Shown: positions 1 through 9,606, numbered from the stretch's first letter. The stretch: 48,195 nucleotides of DNA from Rhodocyclaceae bacterium (GCA_020247395.1 JADCJC010000018.1:1-48195), one strand, 5' to 3'. Notes: generated from the sequence alone by a model not told the origin. Numbers and translations: made by a program.

Positions 1-516
1 ATTCGCGAGCGACTCAAACGGGATTTTGTTTTCGCCAAGTTGCGCCAGGTAGCCGTTCACTACGACGCCATACTTTTCTTTCAACCACTTCTTGGCCACC
101 GCTCCCGCCGCCACGGTTGGCGCGGTCAGGCGCGCCGAAGAACGCCCACCGCCGCGGTGATCGCGAATGCCATATTTTTGCAAATAGGTGTAATCAGCGT
201 GCCCGGGGCGGAACGCGTCAGCGATATTGCCATAGTCTTTACTCTTCTGATCTTCATTGCGAATCAGTAGCGCAATTGGTGTGCCGGTGGTTGTACCCTC
301 GTATACGCCGGACAATATCTCTACCCGGTCATCCTCCCGACGCTGCGTGACGTGGCGCGATGTACCGGGCTTGCGCCGATCCAAATCGGGCTGAATGTCG
401 TCGACTGAGAGCGCCAATCCTGGCGGGCAGCCGTCTATCACGCAGCCGATTGCGGGGCCGTGAGACTCGCCAAAATTTGTCACTGCAAAAAGTTTACCGT
501 GAGTGCTTCCGGACAT
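1..516 (-). CDS. aroC: Chorismate synthase, N-terminal part (cut by window edge)
   Basis: Chorismate synthase converts 5-enolpyruvylshikimate 3-phosphate to chorismate, the last step of the shikimate pathway, using reduced FMN in the cytoplasm. The translation opens [20 protein letters not shown], the family's N-terminal signature. It continues with the conserved RRKPGTSR segment, the [12 protein letters not shown] loop, the RPGHADYTY stretch and the GGGRSSAR motif. Only the first 172 codons are inside the window; the family is usually about 360 residues, so roughly the C-terminal half is missing because the sequence ends, not because the gene is broken. The start is the ATG at 516-514. No strong Shine-Dalgarno is visible. 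The upstream neighbour on the same strand is a decayed transporter gene whose reading frame runs into the aroC start. Confidence 0.95.
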   Translation of the reverse strand, partial: MSGSTHGKLFAVTNFGESHGPAIGCVIDGCPPGLALSVDDIQPDLDRRKPGTSRHVTQRREDDRVEILSGVYEGTTTGTPIALLIRNEDQKSKDYGNIADAFRPGHADYTYLQKYGIRDHRGGGRSSARLTAPTVAAGAVAKKWLKEKYGVVVNGYLAQLGENKIPFESLAN

Positions 517-1256
517 GATCTAGGGACTGGCTGATGGGCAAAACAAGCGCACAGAGTCTAGCATGCAGCGCGCCAACCACGACGATCAAACCCGCATATC
601 GCACAGCAGAAACTATATAAAGTCCTTCACGGATGTGCGCCCACTTCTGTACAAACGTGCCGACACTCACCAGCGCCCCGCCAGGCGCAAGCCCGCGCGA
701 AGCGAAGTACAAGTCGACCGCAAACAGGGTCATACCGATAGAGCCAAACGGTACCAGCCCGATTTCGATTTTGTGCCCCGACAGCTTTTCATACAGCATG
801 CAGCTGGCACCAATACCGACGGTGAACAGGCCCATCAGCAACAGCACAGCCATTTCATCCCCGCCCAGCACCGCGTTGGCAAAGCCGCTCATCGACGTCA
901 AGAAGATGGTTTCCATGAACCAAAACCACGAGTTCCCAATCAGCGAGTTGAATACTGCCGGATTGCCGTGGGCGGTTTTTAGATTCGCCCGTGTTTCGGT
1001 GGCCGGATTCCAGTTGATCACAAGATCGGGGGCCGGTGGCGGTGACAACGACACCATTGCCGCAGCGATGCGGCCGACGATTGCCAAATAACATCGAAAT
1101 CGCTGCGGCATCGACGACACCATTGCCGTCGATTTTGACCAAGAAACCACCCAACATTGCGCCCAGAAAAAACGGCGCAAAGCGCTTTTCTGCGAGCAAA
1201 GTAAATTGGTTCTTGGCGGTTACAGCGGGCTGAACATCAGTCATAGCGTGAGTCAT
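494..1256 (-). pseudogene. LplT-type MFS transporter, decayed remnant
   Basis: Intact relatives are membrane transporters of about 400 residues or more, probably for lysophospholipids. The N-terminus (NQFTLLAEKRFAPFF) reads in the frame that starts at 1256. The middle reads in another frame, with NWNPATETRANLKTAHGN, LYEKLSGHKIEIGLVPFGSI and AVDLYFASRGLAP. The switch lies near 1090. About 120 residues expected between the N-terminus and the middle are absent, and the C-terminal half breaks off soon after GTFVQKWAHIREG. So one internal deletion, at least one frameshift and a C-terminal loss can be seen. The remnant keeps recognisable protein similarity, which suggests fairly recent decay. It lies just upstream of aroC on the same strand. 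The assignment rests on remembered family sequence, not an alignment. Confidence 0.75.
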
Positions 1257-1494
1257 ATCAGGTATGTTCCACTCACCAATGCGTCCACCGGGCTATCCCA
1301 AGCACGAGCCCCAAACAGCAGGCAGCCGGATGGCACGGCAATAACGTTGGCTCGCACAAAGCAGGCCGCACTCTATCCATCTTTGGATCGTCCGGCACCT
1401 GCAAGTGCGGAAGTATCAAAACCAAATATTCTCAGTCGATCAACTGGCAAGGTCGTATATCTTGCCGTGTTAGACTTCTCATAGGAGAAACTAC
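1257..1494. promoter_or_regulatory. Intergenic region upstream of maeB
   Basis: This 238-bp gap separates the decayed transporter (minus) from maeB (plus) and must hold the maeB promoter. A GGAG ribosome binding site stands about 8 bases before the maeB ATG. I see no convincing -35/-10 pair and no riboswitch-like structure. Confidence 0.4.
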
Positions 1495-3777
1495 ATGAAA
1501 ATGCGTGACGACTTGAAGCAAGGCGCCCTCGACTATCACCGGTATCCGGGTCCCGGCAAAATTGAGATCACCGCGACCAAACCACTTGCCACGCAGCGCG
1601 ATCTTGCCCTTGCGTACACACCGGGCGTGGCCACAGTATGCGAGGAAATTGCGCAAAACCCGAGCGAAGCACGCAATCTCACCGCACGCGGCAACCTGGT
1701 TGCCGTCATCACCAACGGGACGGCCGTTCTGGGCCTCGGTGCGATCGGCCCGCTCGCAGCGAAGCCAGTGATGGAAGGCAAAGCCGTGTTGTTCAAGAAG
1801 TTTGCCGGCATTGACGTGTTCGACATCGAAGTCAATGAACTTGATCCGGACAAGCTGGTTGACATCATCGCCTCGCTTGAGCCCACCTTCGGCGGGATCA
1901 ACTTGGAAGACATCAAGGCACCGGAGTGCTTTTATGTGGAGAAAAAACTCCGCGAGCGAATGAAGATCCCGGTATTCCACGACGATCAACACGGCACAGC
2001 CATCATTGTCGGCGCGGCCATCTATAACGGCCTCAAAGTGGTGGGGAAAGACATATCCAAGGTCAAACTCGTCTCCTCCGGCGCGGGTGCGGCGGCGTTG
2101 GCGTGTCTGGATATGCTGGTCGCGCTCGGCATGAGGATGTCGAACATTTGGGTGACGGATATTGCGGGCGTGGTCTACCAGGGCCGCAAGGAGGAGATGG
2201 ATCCAAACAAGGAGCGCTACGCAAAAGTTACCGACGCACGCAAGCTCGGCGAGGTGATTGACAACGCCGATGTGTTTTTAGGGCTCTCTGCCGGCGGCGT
2301 GTTGAAGCAGGACATGGTCAAACGTATGGCTGCAAAGCCGCTGATCTTGGCGCTGGCAAATCCGACGCCCGAGATTCTGCCGGAGGAAATCCGTGCGGTG
2401 CGCGACGACGCCGTCATCGCCACCGGACGATCCGACTACCCCAACCAAGTGAACAACGTACTTTGTTTTCCGTTCATTTTCCGCGGCGCGCTTGATGTTG
2501 GTGCCACCTCGATTAATGAGGCGATGAAACTCGCCGCTGTGCAAGCCATCGCTGAACTCGCGCAAGCCGAGCAGTCGGACATCGTTGCGATGGCCTACGG
2601 TGAATCGTCGGTCTCTTTCGGCAAGGACTACTTGATTCCCCGCCCGTTTGATCCGCGCCTGATCTCCAAGGTTGCGCCGGCCGTCGCCAAAGCGGCGATG
2701 CAGTCGGGGGTTGCGACTTCACCGATCACCGATTGGGAAGCATATCACCAACGTCTGGATCAGTTTGTGTACCACTCCGGGCTTATCATGAAGCCGGTAT
2801 TCACCAAGGCCAAGCAGAATCCGAAACGGATTGTCTACGCGGAGGGTGAAGAAGAACGTGTGCTTCGCGCCGTGCAGGTGGTGGTGGATGACGGGCTCGC
2901 AAAACCGATCCTGATCGGTCGGCCGAAAGTACTCGAAAAACGCATTGAAAAATTCGGCCTGCGAATTCGTCCGGGTATCGATTTCGAAATCATTAATCCC
3001 GAGTATGACGAGCGTTATCGCGACTACTGGGAGCAGTATTACGCGCTCACGGCAAGACGCGGTGTCTCTGAACAATACGCCAAGATAGAAATGCGTCGTC
3101 GATTGACCCTGATCGGCGCGATGATGATGCATCGCGGCGAAGCGGACGGCATGATTTGCGGCACGTTTGGCACACACGCCCTGCACCTGCACTACATCGA
3201 CCAGGTGATCGGCCGCCGTGCAGGTGCCAAGCATTACTACGCGATGAATTTGTTGATGCTGCCAAAACGCACCGTGTTTATCTGCGACACCTACGTCAAT
3301 GAAAACCCGACGGCTGAACAGATTTGTGAAATGGCCATCTTGGCCGCCGAGGAGATTCGCCGTTTCGGCCTTGTGCCGAAGGTCGCATTACTCTCACACT
3401 CGTCATTTGGCACGTCTGACGCACCAACTGCGGTGAAAATGCGCAATGCACTTGCGCTGATTCAGGCGCAAGCGCCGGAACTGGAAGTTGAAGGCGAAAT
3501 GCATGGTGATGCGGCGTTAGCAGAGGACGTTCGCCAGGCTGCGATGCGCAACTCGCGACTCAAAGGTGAGGCCAACCTGCTGATCATGCCAACACTTGAT
3601 GCCGCTAATATCTCCTTTAATCTGCTCAAAACGGCTGCTGGTGGCGGCATTACCATCGGCCCAATTCTGTTAGGTGCCGCCAAGCCGGCACATATCGTCA
3701 CCCCAACCGCAACCGTTCGTCGCATCATCAACATGACAGCACTTGCCGTGGTGGATTCTCAGGCGACGCGCAAGTAA
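1495..3777 (+). CDS. maeB: NADP-dependent malic enzyme with phosphotransacetylase-like C-terminus
   Basis: Oxidatively decarboxylates malate to pyruvate, making NADPH in the cytoplasm. At 760 residues it matches the large bacterial MaeB class. The malic N-terminal domain covers roughly residues 1-155, with the catalytic tyrosine in [14 protein letters not shown] (about residue 41) and the lysine region [15 protein letters not shown]. The HDDQHGTA motif follows near residue 165, then a Rossmann domain with [12 protein letters not shown] near 190-205. From about residue 430 to the end comes a phosphate acetyl/butyryltransferase-like domain, including the [19 protein letters not shown] region. 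In family members that domain binds acetyl-CoA as an allosteric regulator and is not known to catalyse phosphotransfer. The ATG at 1495 has a GGAG site about 8 bases upstream. ldcA begins 13 bases after the stop, so the two may be cotranscribed. Confidence 0.95.
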   Translation: MKMRDDLKQGALDYHRYPGPGKIEITATKPLATQRDLALAYTPGVATVCEEIAQNPSEARNLTARGNLVAVITNGTAVLGLGAIGPLAAKPVMEGKAVLFKKFAGIDVFDIEVNELDPDKLVDIIASLEPTFGGINLEDIKAPECFYVEKKLRERMKIPVFHDDQHGTAIIVGAAIYNGLKVVGKDISKVKLVSSGAGAAALACLDMLVALGMRMSNIWVTDIAGVVYQGRKEEMDPNKERYAKVTDARKLGEVIDNADVFLGLSAGGVLKQDMVKRMAAKPLILALANPTPEILPEEIRAVRDDAVIATGRSDYPNQVNNVLCFPFIFRGALDVGATSINEAMKLAAVQAIAELAQAEQSDIVAMAYGESSVSFGKDYLIPRPFDPRLISKVAPAVAKAAMQSGVATSPITDWEAYHQRLDQFVYHSGLIMKPVFTKAKQNPKRIVYAEGEEERVLRAVQVVVDDGLAKPILIGRPKVLEKRIEKFGLRIRPGIDFEIINPEYDERYRDYWEQYYALTARRGVSEQYAKIEMRRRLTLIGAMMMHRGEADGMICGTFGTHALHLHYIDQVIGRRAGAKHYYAMNLLMLPKRTVFICDTYVNENPTAEQICEMAILAAEEIRRFGLVPKVALLSHSSFGTSDAPTAVKMRNALALIQAQAPELEVEGEMHGDAALAEDVRQAAMRNSRLKGEANLLIMPTLDAANISFNLLKTAAGGGITIGPILLGAAKPAHIVTPTATVRRIINMTALAVVDSQATRK

Positions 3778-3790
3778 CCGCACCAGCAAC

Positions 3791-4732
3791 ATGAAGTCCT
3801 CACGTTACGCAATACCACGGCCGTTGCCGCGCGGCGGCACCATCGGCGTGTTTTCGCCGGCCGGGCCGCCGGTGGCCGAACGCGTGCAGCGCGGAATTTC
3901 AAGAATTGAGGCGCTTGGGTACCGTTGCCTGCTCGCCGATGAAGCGTTGGGCGCATACGAGTACTTCTCGGCACCGGACGACCAACGCTTGGCAAGTTTC
4001 AACAAGCTTCTGGCCGACCCGGAGGTCGATGCGATGATGATGACCCGCGGGGGGTATGGTGTTTCACGCATCGTGCATCGCATTGACTGGCAGGCCGTCG
4101 CGAAATCGGGCAAAGTCCTTTGCGGTTTCTCTGACTTCACGGCAATCAATCTGGCCGCGATTGCCAAGGGCAACTACGTGACGTTGGCCGGTTCGGGTGT
4201 GGCAACAGATTTCGGCGACGAGTCGTATACGGGCCAAATCGCCGACGATCATGCCTTTATGGAAAAACACTTCTGGCCGGTGCTGCGCGGGGAAATGGTT
4301 TCGGTGACGGTTGAAACCGATCACGCTTACACGCAACAAACACTTACCGGCCCGATCTGGGGGTCCAATCTCTCGTTGGTCAGCGATCTAGTCGGTACGC
4401 CCTTTATGCCCGATATATCGGGCGGCATATTTTTTCTCGAAGAGATCGGTGAACGGCCATATGCCGCCGAACGAATGATCTGGCAGTTGTACCACGCGGG
4501 GATCTTGCAAAAGCAACGCGCAATTCTTGTCGGCGACTTCAACGACTGCGAACCGGAGGCGAATCGCTTTCCCTACACGATGAAGCACGTAGTCACCACC
4601 CTTCGCAACATGGTGGACTGCCCGGTGCTGACAGACTTCCCGTTCGGGCATGTTGCGCGAAAACTCACCATTCCGTTTGGCGCGGACGCGACACTGACAG
4701 TTGCTGACGGACGTTACGGCGTTTCGTTCTAA
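3791..4732 (+). CDS. ldcA: LD-carboxypeptidase (peptidase S66)
   Basis: Family S66 enzymes remove the terminal D-alanine from murein tetrapeptides during peptidoglycan recycling in the cytoplasm. The 313-residue protein carries the family's N-terminal GGTIGVFSPAGPP strand, the TRGGYGVSR motif, and a probable Ser-Glu-His triad: Ser114 in CGFSDFT, Glu217 in FFLEEIGERPY and His287 in FPFGHVA. These positions nearly match those known for the Pseudomonas enzyme. I chose the ATG at 3791, which follows the maeB stop by 13 bases; a start at 3743 would overlap maeB and add non-conserved residues. No good Shine-Dalgarno is seen, so translation may depend on maeB. The molybdoenzyme gene starts 26 bases after its stop. 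Confidence 0.92.
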   Translation: MKSSRYAIPRPLPRGGTIGVFSPAGPPVAERVQRGISRIEALGYRCLLADEALGAYEYFSAPDDQRLASFNKLLADPEVDAMMMTRGGYGVSRIVHRIDWQAVAKSGKVLCGFSDFTAINLAAIAKGNYVTLAGSGVATDFGDESYTGQIADDHAFMEKHFWPVLRGEMVSVTVETDHAYTQQTLTGPIWGSNLSLVSDLVGTPFMPDISGGIFFLEEIGERPYAAERMIWQLYHAGILQKQRAILVGDFNDCEPEANRFPYTMKHVVTTLRNMVDCPVLTDFPFGHVARKLTIPFGADATLTVADGRYGVSF

Positions 4733-4758
4733 CCGCACGACTCCAACGGGGGGACAAA

Positions 4759-6867
4759 ATGAGTGAAGGTGCCTCAAGCAAGCAGTTTCGGACCGAATTC
4801 CGGGCGTGTAATCTCTGTGAGGCGATTTGTGGCCTTACCTTTAAGCTAAACGGAGAAACCATCACCGGCATCCGCGGCGACGATGACGATCCGTTTTCAC
4901 GCGGCCACATTTGCCCGAAGGCGGTCGCGTTGAAGGATATCCACGAAGACCCTGAACGATTGCGCACGCCAATAGTACGCAACGGGACTGAATGGCACCC
5001 CATTGAATGGGATGACGCATTTGCGTTGGTCGCAACGCAGCTGGCCGAGATCGTTCGCGAGCATGGGAACGACGCGGTTGCCCTCTATGCCGGCAACCCC
5101 AACGTTCACAATTTTGGCCATCTGCTGAATTTTCCGCCGGTGGCAAAGCTAGTTGGCAGCCGCAATATCTTCTCCGCGTCTTCTGTTGATCAAATGCCGC
5201 AACAGTTGGTGTCGTATTGGATGTTTGGGCATCAGTTCCTGATCCCGATCCCGGACATCGACCATACCGATTACTTTCTGATTCTTGGTGGAAACCCAAT
5301 CGCCTCCAACGGCAGCATGATGACCGTGCCTGACGTGGCCAAGCGGCTCAAAGCTATCCAGGCGCGGGGAGGCCAGGTCGTGGTGGTCGACCCACGGCGT
5401 ACCGAAACTGCGGAAATTGCATCAGATCACCACTTCATTCGCCCCGGCAGTGACGCCGCCTTTCTCGCGGCGCTAATCAACACCCTGCGCGAGGAGAATC
5501 TGCTACAGATTGCAGATGACGACAAGCTTGCGGGCTTGGATGTTGCGCTCGATGCAATCAAGGCGTTAACGCCAGAATACGTGGCCGTGTTCACTGGAAT
5601 CGCGGCGGACACCACGCGCTCCATCGCTCGCGCATTCGCAAGTGCAAAATCCGCGATTGCATATGGACGCATGGGGACCGCGACCCAAGCCTTTGGGGCA
5701 ACCAATCAATGGCTAATCTATCTGCTCAACCTAGTAACGGGCAATCTCGACCGTGCTGGTGGTGTTCTGCCAACCAATCCGGTACTACCGCTGACCGGAC
5801 CGGGCACCCGTGCCGGGGGGCATGGCCGCTGGCACTCACGGGTACGCAAGCTACCCGAAACCAATAGCGAGATTCCCGTCGCAGCACTTGCTGAGGAGAT
5901 GCTCACGCCGGGTGAAGGACAGGTGCGCGCCTTGTTTACAACGGCGGGGAACCCGGTGTTGTCGACACCGAACGGTAACCAACTCGATCGCGCGCTCGCG
6001 GGTCTGGCGTTTATGGTCTCAGTCGACATCTACATCAACGAGACGACGCGTCACGCTAGTATCATCTTGCCACCAACTTCAGCTCTCAATCACGACCACT
6101 ACGACTCGGTGTTTAACGCCTTTGCGGTGCGCAACGTGACGCGCTTCAACAAAGCGATTTGGCCGCGTGCTGAATACGAACGCTATGATTGGGAAATTTT
6201 TGCAGGTATTGGTTCGCGCCTGGCGGCGCTGCTGGAGCGCGAGTATCGGACACCACGCACTGTGAGAGACGTTGTCGCTGCGGCAGCGGCCCACTATCCG
6301 GGCGTGAGTTTTGCGCAGATGATGAATGCGCCGCACGGTATAGATCTGGGTCCACTTGCCCCGTCACTCTTCACGCGTCTGCAAACCGCCGACGGGAAAA
6401 TACAGTGCGCCCCGCCGCTGTTGATTGCCGACATCGCACGTGTCGAAGCCGCCGTTGAATCGGCACGCAATACCCCAGAGGCACTTCAACTCATCGGCCG
6501 AAGACACGTTCGCAGCAATAACTCATGGATGCACAACAGCCATCGATTAGTCAAAGGAAAGGCGCGTCACCAGTTGCTGATGCACCCGGCTGATCTGGCG
6601 AGCCGCAAACTTTCTGACGGGCAAACGGTCACCGTCACCTCGCGCGTTGGCAAGGTTACCATTGATGTCGTCGCGAGTAACGAGCTGATGCCCGGTGTAG
6701 TGTCGATCCCGCACGGGTTTGGCCACCAGCGGGTCGGCGTGAAACAGTCTGTCGCGGCGATGCATGCCGGTGTTAGCGCCAATGACCTCACCGACGAAAC
6801 GGTAGTGGATTCTGTGTCAGGAAATGCCGTTCTTAACGGAGTGCCGGTAGATATCTCTGCAGTATGA
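4759..6867 (+). CDS. Molybdopterin oxidoreductase, DMSO reductase family
   Basis: A 702-residue catalytic subunit that should bind bis-molybdopterin guanine dinucleotide and one [4Fe-4S] cluster. The cluster ligands are visible at the N-terminus: Cys17, Cys20, Cys24 and Cys52 (ACNLCEAICG, then GHICPKA). The molybdopterin core follows, with FLILGGNPIASNGSMM and VVVVDPRRTETAEIA. A C-terminal molydopterin dinucleotide-binding domain (about 590-700) includes MHNSHRLVKGK and VSIPHGFGH. Where formate dehydrogenases have Cys or Sec as metal ligand, this protein reads SASSVDQMPQ (residues 139-148), with no Cys. No twin-arginine signal is present, so it is probably cytoplasmic. No electron-transfer subunit gene adjoins it. 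The substrate cannot be told from sequence. It looks like the last gene of a maeB-ldcA-molybdoenzyme run. Confidence 0.88.
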   Translation: MSEGASSKQFRTEFRACNLCEAICGLTFKLNGETITGIRGDDDDPFSRGHICPKAVALKDIHEDPERLRTPIVRNGTEWHPIEWDDAFALVATQLAEIVREHGNDAVALYAGNPNVHNFGHLLNFPPVAKLVGSRNIFSASSVDQMPQQLVSYWMFGHQFLIPIPDIDHTDYFLILGGNPIASNGSMMTVPDVAKRLKAIQARGGQVVVVDPRRTETAEIASDHHFIRPGSDAAFLAALINTLREENLLQIADDDKLAGLDVALDAIKALTPEYVAVFTGIAADTTRSIARAFASAKSAIAYGRMGTATQAFGATNQWLIYLLNLVTGNLDRAGGVLPTNPVLPLTGPGTRAGGHGRWHSRVRKLPETNSEIPVAALAEEMLTPGEGQVRALFTTAGNPVLSTPNGNQLDRALAGLAFMVSVDIYINETTRHASIILPPTSALNHDHYDSVFNAFAVRNVTRFNKAIWPRAEYERYDWEIFAGIGSRLAALLEREYRTPRTVRDVVAAAAAHYPGVSFAQMMNAPHGIDLGPLAPSLFTRLQTADGKIQCAPPLLIADIARVEAAVESARNTPEALQLIGRRHVRSNNSWMHNSHRLVKGKARHQLLMHPADLASRKLSDGQTVTVTSRVGKVTIDVVASNELMPGVVSIPHGFGHQRVGVKQSVAAMHAGVSANDLTDETVVDSVSGNAVLNGVPVDISAV

Positions 6868-7060
6868 CCCGCTCTAATCGCCGAATCATGAGCCCACCGC
6901 CAGCCAGCCAAAGCTAGTCAACCGACCTCGTGATTGCGGCGTTGATCAAGTTGCCATGGTATTCAACAGCGGACATCCGCGAGGCGGTGACAAGTGCAGC
7001 AAACACGCCGCCGCCAAGGTTGATACCGCTCTACTCACCCCAACGAACGAGGAGAATCAA

Positions 7061-7348
7061 ATGAAGACAGCATTTGCTGCAGTGATGATTGCGATCCCAC
7101 TCTGTATCAGTGCAATGACCGCATCGGCGGAGGAAAAAGCCGCCGCAACCCAACAGAACAAAATGGCTAGCTGCAATAAAGAGGCAGGCGACAAAAAAGG
7201 GGATGAGCGCAAGGCGTTCATGAAAGAGTGCCTCACCGACAAACAAGCGCGTCAGCAAGACAAGATGAAGTCGTGCAACAAGGAGGCAGAAGGAAAAAAG
7301 GGCGACGAGCGCAAGGCATTTATGTCGGAGTGCCTGAAGAAGCAGTGA
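7061..7348 (+). CDS. PsiF-repeat family exported protein
   Basis: A 95-residue protein with a cleavable signal peptide (hydrophobic stretch about residues 5-18, probable cleavage after ASAEE's alanine) followed by two tandem PsiF repeats. Each repeat has the pattern K-M-x-S-C-N-K-E-A, then KKGDERKAFM and a C-L end; the first is near residues 34-58 and the second near 68-93. The family is named after a phosphate-starvation-inducible gene of Escherichia coli, and its function is unknown. The two cysteines per repeat suggest disulphides in the periplasm. The start at 7061 is preceded by a clear GAGGAGA ribosome binding site; a reading-frame extension to 6956 is not supported. A gap of 193 bases separates it from the upstream molybdoenzyme, so it probably has its own promoter. 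Confidence 0.85.
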   Translation: MKTAFAAVMIAIPLCISAMTASAEEKAAATQQNKMASCNKEAGDKKGDERKAFMKECLTDKQARQQDKMKSCNKEAEGKKGDERKAFMSECLKKQ

Positions 7349-7384
7349 TCCGACCATGAGCAATGCGGCGTAGACAGCACAAAA

Positions 7385-7405
7385 CGGGCGACGAATTGTC
7401 GCCCG
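7385..7405 (-). terminator. Stem-loop terminator between convergent genes
   Basis: A perfect 8-bp stem, cgggcgac paired with gtcgcccg around a gaatt loop. On the minus strand the stem is followed by a short T run (GTTTTGTG), so it best serves the lemA-ygcG-TPM operon that ends at 7499. It may also stop transcripts of the convergent PsiF gene. Confidence 0.6.
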
Positions 7406-7498
7406 CGTTACATCAAACCCCAACACTGGTGGGCATCTTGTGGCAAAAGTGCCTGAAAACGTCGGCGCAATGGCAAGTTCGCCTAGTTGCTGAAAACC

Positions 7499-7999
7499 TT
7501 ACAACATTACCGGTTTGTCCGACTGCTCGTTGGTAAGTTGCCCGTGAGGCGGGAAGTAGAACGCGAGTTCCACGCCCACTTTGTGAATCGCGTTCACGCT
7601 ACCCTCGCGGAAATCGCCTTTGCGGAAATTTAACTCCATCTCCTTGCAAATCGCCCGCCAACGTTCGGTCCCGACCTTCGCGTGGATGCCGCGGTCGGCG
7701 ATGATCTCGACCTTGCGATCAGCCAGCAGCACATAGATCAGCACGCCGTTGTTTTCTTCAGTATCCCAGACGCGCAAACCGGAGAAAACCTCCAGTGCAC
7801 GTGCGCGCGAGGTCAGTCCCGCCCACAATTGATGCGTGTGTAATTCCGCCTCGACAACAAAACGCACTTGCCCGCGATGCGTTTGTTCGCAGGTGGCCAC
7901 GGCGGCCTCGATTGCCCTGAGTGTTTCCTCGGTGAATGCCCGCCTAGCGATCAACGGCGACATCCAAACGTGGCGCATGAATCGTTTAAGCCAAGTCAT
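7499..7999 (-). CDS. TPM-domain protein (short YgcG relative)
   Basis: A 166-residue protein with one TPM domain. It has the strand VRFVVEAELH, a conserved RALEVFSGLRVWDTEENNGV segment, the VLIYVLLADRKVEIIADRGI core and the FRKGDFREGSVNAI end typical of the family. There is no signal peptide; the N-terminal WLKRFMRHVW is basic and amphipathic. TPM domains occur in proteins paired with LemA; the plant member supports photosystem II repair and a phosphatase activity has been reported, but the bacterial role is unclear. The start is translationally coupled: the upstream gene's TGA (8001-7999) shares a base with the ATG at 7999-7997. A GTG at 8002 is an alternative. It is the last gene of the lemA operon. 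Confidence 0.85.
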   Translation of the reverse strand: MTWLKRFMRHVWMSPLIARRAFTEETLRAIEAAVATCEQTHRGQVRFVVEAELHTHQLWAGLTSRARALEVFSGLRVWDTEENNGVLIYVLLADRKVEIIADRGIHAKVGTERWRAICKEMELNFRKGDFREGSVNAIHKVGVELAFYFPPHGQLTNEQSDKPVML

Positions 8000-8934
8000 C
8001 ACCAATCTCCCGAGGCACCGCCGCCGTCAAAACTGCCGCCGCCGCCAGAGAAACTATCCGATCCGCCGCCACCAGACCAACTGCCGCCACCGATGCCGCC
8101 ACCCCACCCGCCACCACGTCCGCTGGAAAAGTTCAGCAGACCCGCGAACAGCGCAATGATGAAAACGATGACGCCGATAAATATCGGAAATACCATGCCG
8201 CCCAGCAAGAACCATACGGCGACACCCGTCACGCCACCAGTTGCTATCGCACCGAGGAAACGACCAAACATGCTCCGAAACAAAGGGGCGACAAAGATCG
8301 CGGCAAAGATTCCAAGCGTCAAGAATTCTCCGCCATCAAGGGATTTCGACGATTGTTTTTTCCTCGGCGGCGGCGGCAGCGCCTCGCCGTCAATGACGGA
8401 GGCGATCATGTCGACGCCGTTGTAAATGCCCTCACCGTACTTGCCTTCGCGGAAACGCGGCGCAACGATCTCGGCGATGATGCGTTTGCTCGCGGCGTCG
8501 GTCAGCGACCCTTGCAAGCCGGGGCCGGTGAGGATCTGCATTTTGCGGTCGCCTTTGGCGATGACAAACAAGACTCCATCATCAACGCCTTTGCGCCCTA
8601 GCCTCCAACTATCCGCAACGCGGAGGGAGTAATCGAAGATGGCCTCCGGCGCGGTGGTGTCGACAATCAACACGGCAATCTGGCCGCCCTTGTTTTGCTC
8701 AAAGACGCGAATACGCTCGGTGATACGCGCCTGCTCGTCCTGACCAAGCGCTGCCGCCAAGTCAGTCACCCGCTTTTCAAGTGCGGGAATTTTTTGCAGA
8801 TCCCCTTCCGCGGCGCCAGCAGTTAGCGGAATTGCGGCAACCATTAACAGCAGTATCCAAACAATAGACACTACCCTCGCAGTGACATACGGGGGTAGCT
8901 CAGCTGATTGCAGGTGTATCCGCCGATTGCTCAC
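7999..8934 (-). CDS. YgcG/TPM-domain membrane protein with glycine-rich tail
   Basis: A 311-residue exported and membrane-anchored protein. It has a signal-like hydrophobic segment (about residues 22-40), then a TPM domain (about 48-175) with LAAALGQDEQARIT, GGQIAVLIVDTT, WRLGRKGVDDGVLFVIAKGD and FREGKYGEGIYNG. Next come two or three transmembrane segments (about 208-275) and a tail of glycine and serine repeats ending GGASGDW. This arrangement is standard for YgcG-type proteins encoded beside LemA; the function is not established. The start is taken as the GTG at 8934-8932. The spacing from lemA is 36 bases and no strong ribosome binding site is seen, so the start is less certain than the rest. 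A GTG further in, just before the hydrophobic segment, is possible. Confidence 0.85.
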   Translation of the reverse strand: MSNRRIHLQSAELPPYVTARVVSIVWILLLMVAAIPLTAGAAEGDLQKIPALEKRVTDLAAALGQDEQARITERIRVFEQNKGGQIAVLIVDTTAPEAIFDYSLRVADSWRLGRKGVDDGVLFVIAKGDRKMQILTGPGLQGSLTDAASKRIIAEIVAPRFREGKYGEGIYNGVDMIASVIDGEALPPPPRKKQSSKSLDGGEFLTLGIFAAIFVAPLFRSMFGRFLGAIATGGVTGVAVWFLLGGMVFPIFIGVIVFIIALFAGLLNFSSGRGGGWGGGIGGGSWSGGGGSDSFSGGGGSFDGGGASGDW

Positions 8935-8970
8935 GGGCGCGAACGGCTTGGTGTTGGCTTTGCTGGCGAA

Positions 8971-9606
8971 TTACTTCGTTGGCGCGGGTGTCGGTGCGGG
9001 GGCGGCTGGTACAGGCGTCGTGCCGAAATTCACTTTGGGTGGCGCTGCTATCGCTTTCTCATTTTCCACCGTGAATTGCTCCTTCACCTTGTAGCCAAAC
9101 AACATGGCCGTCAGGTTAGTCGGAAACTGGCGCGTGAGTACGTTGTAGCCCTCGACCGACTCGGTGAATCGTTTGCGAGCAACGGCGATGCGGTTTTCGG
9201 TTCCTTCCAGTTGCGACTGTAGATCGCGGAAATTGGCGTCAGATTTGAGCTGCGGATAATTCTCCGAAACTACCAACAAACGCGACAGCGCCGAAGACAA
9301 CTCGCCCTGTGCGGCTTGGAAATTCTTTATCGCCTGGGGGTCGGTCAGCGCCTCGGCGGTCATATTGATCGAGCCGACTTTGGAACGCGCGTTGGTCACG
9401 CCAAGCAGGACATCTTTTTCTTGCGACGCAAAACCCTGCACGGTGGCGACCAGATTCGGGATTAGGTCCGCGCGACGCTGGTACTGGTTGAGCACCTCAG
9501 CCCATGCTTTTTTAACCGCCTCGTCTTTCGACTGAAAATCGTTGTAGCCACAGCCGCTCAACGTCAACGCGGCGGCCAGACCAAACAGTACAAACAGTTT
9601 GCGCAT
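8971..9606 (-). CDS. lemA: LemA family lipoprotein
   Basis: A 211-residue protein with a lipoprotein signal: basic N-terminus MRK, a hydrophobic stretch and the lipobox LSGC (cysteine at about residue 19). The mature part is the LemA helical domain, with the signature VLNQYQRRADLIPNLVATV, then helices that include LSRLLVVSENYPQLKSD and the RKRFTESVEGYN region. It ends in a proline/alanine tail. LemA proteins have unknown function but are regularly encoded beside TPM-domain proteins, as here. The ATG at 9606 is preceded by AAAGGA at good spacing; a longer frame to 9726 would destroy the signal peptide and overlap the next gene. It heads the lemA-ygcG-TPM operon. Confidence 0.92.
   Translation of the reverse strand: MRKLFVLFGLAAALTLSGCGYNDFQSKDEAVKKAWAEVLNQYQRRADLIPNLVATVQGFASQEKDVLLGVTNARSKVGSINMTAEALTDPQAIKNFQAAQGELSSALSRLLVVSENYPQLKSDANFRDLQSQLEGTENRIAVARKRFTESVEGYNVLTRQFPTNLTAMLFGYKVKEQFTVENEKAIAAPPKVNFGTTPVPAAPAPTPAPTK

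Noticed and set aside
6868-7060. Possible regulatory RNA between the molybdoenzyme and the PsiF-repeat gene, such as a molybdenum-cofactor or phosphate-responsive element
   Set aside because: No conserved riboswitch core, Pho-box repeat or stable hairpin could be recognised by eye.
8890-8945. gggggtagctcagctgattg resembles the start of a tRNA on the plus strand
   Set aside because: No anticodon stem, no T-loop (GGTTCGAATCC type) and no matching acceptor arm follow; the stretch belongs to the start of the YgcG-type gene on the other strand.
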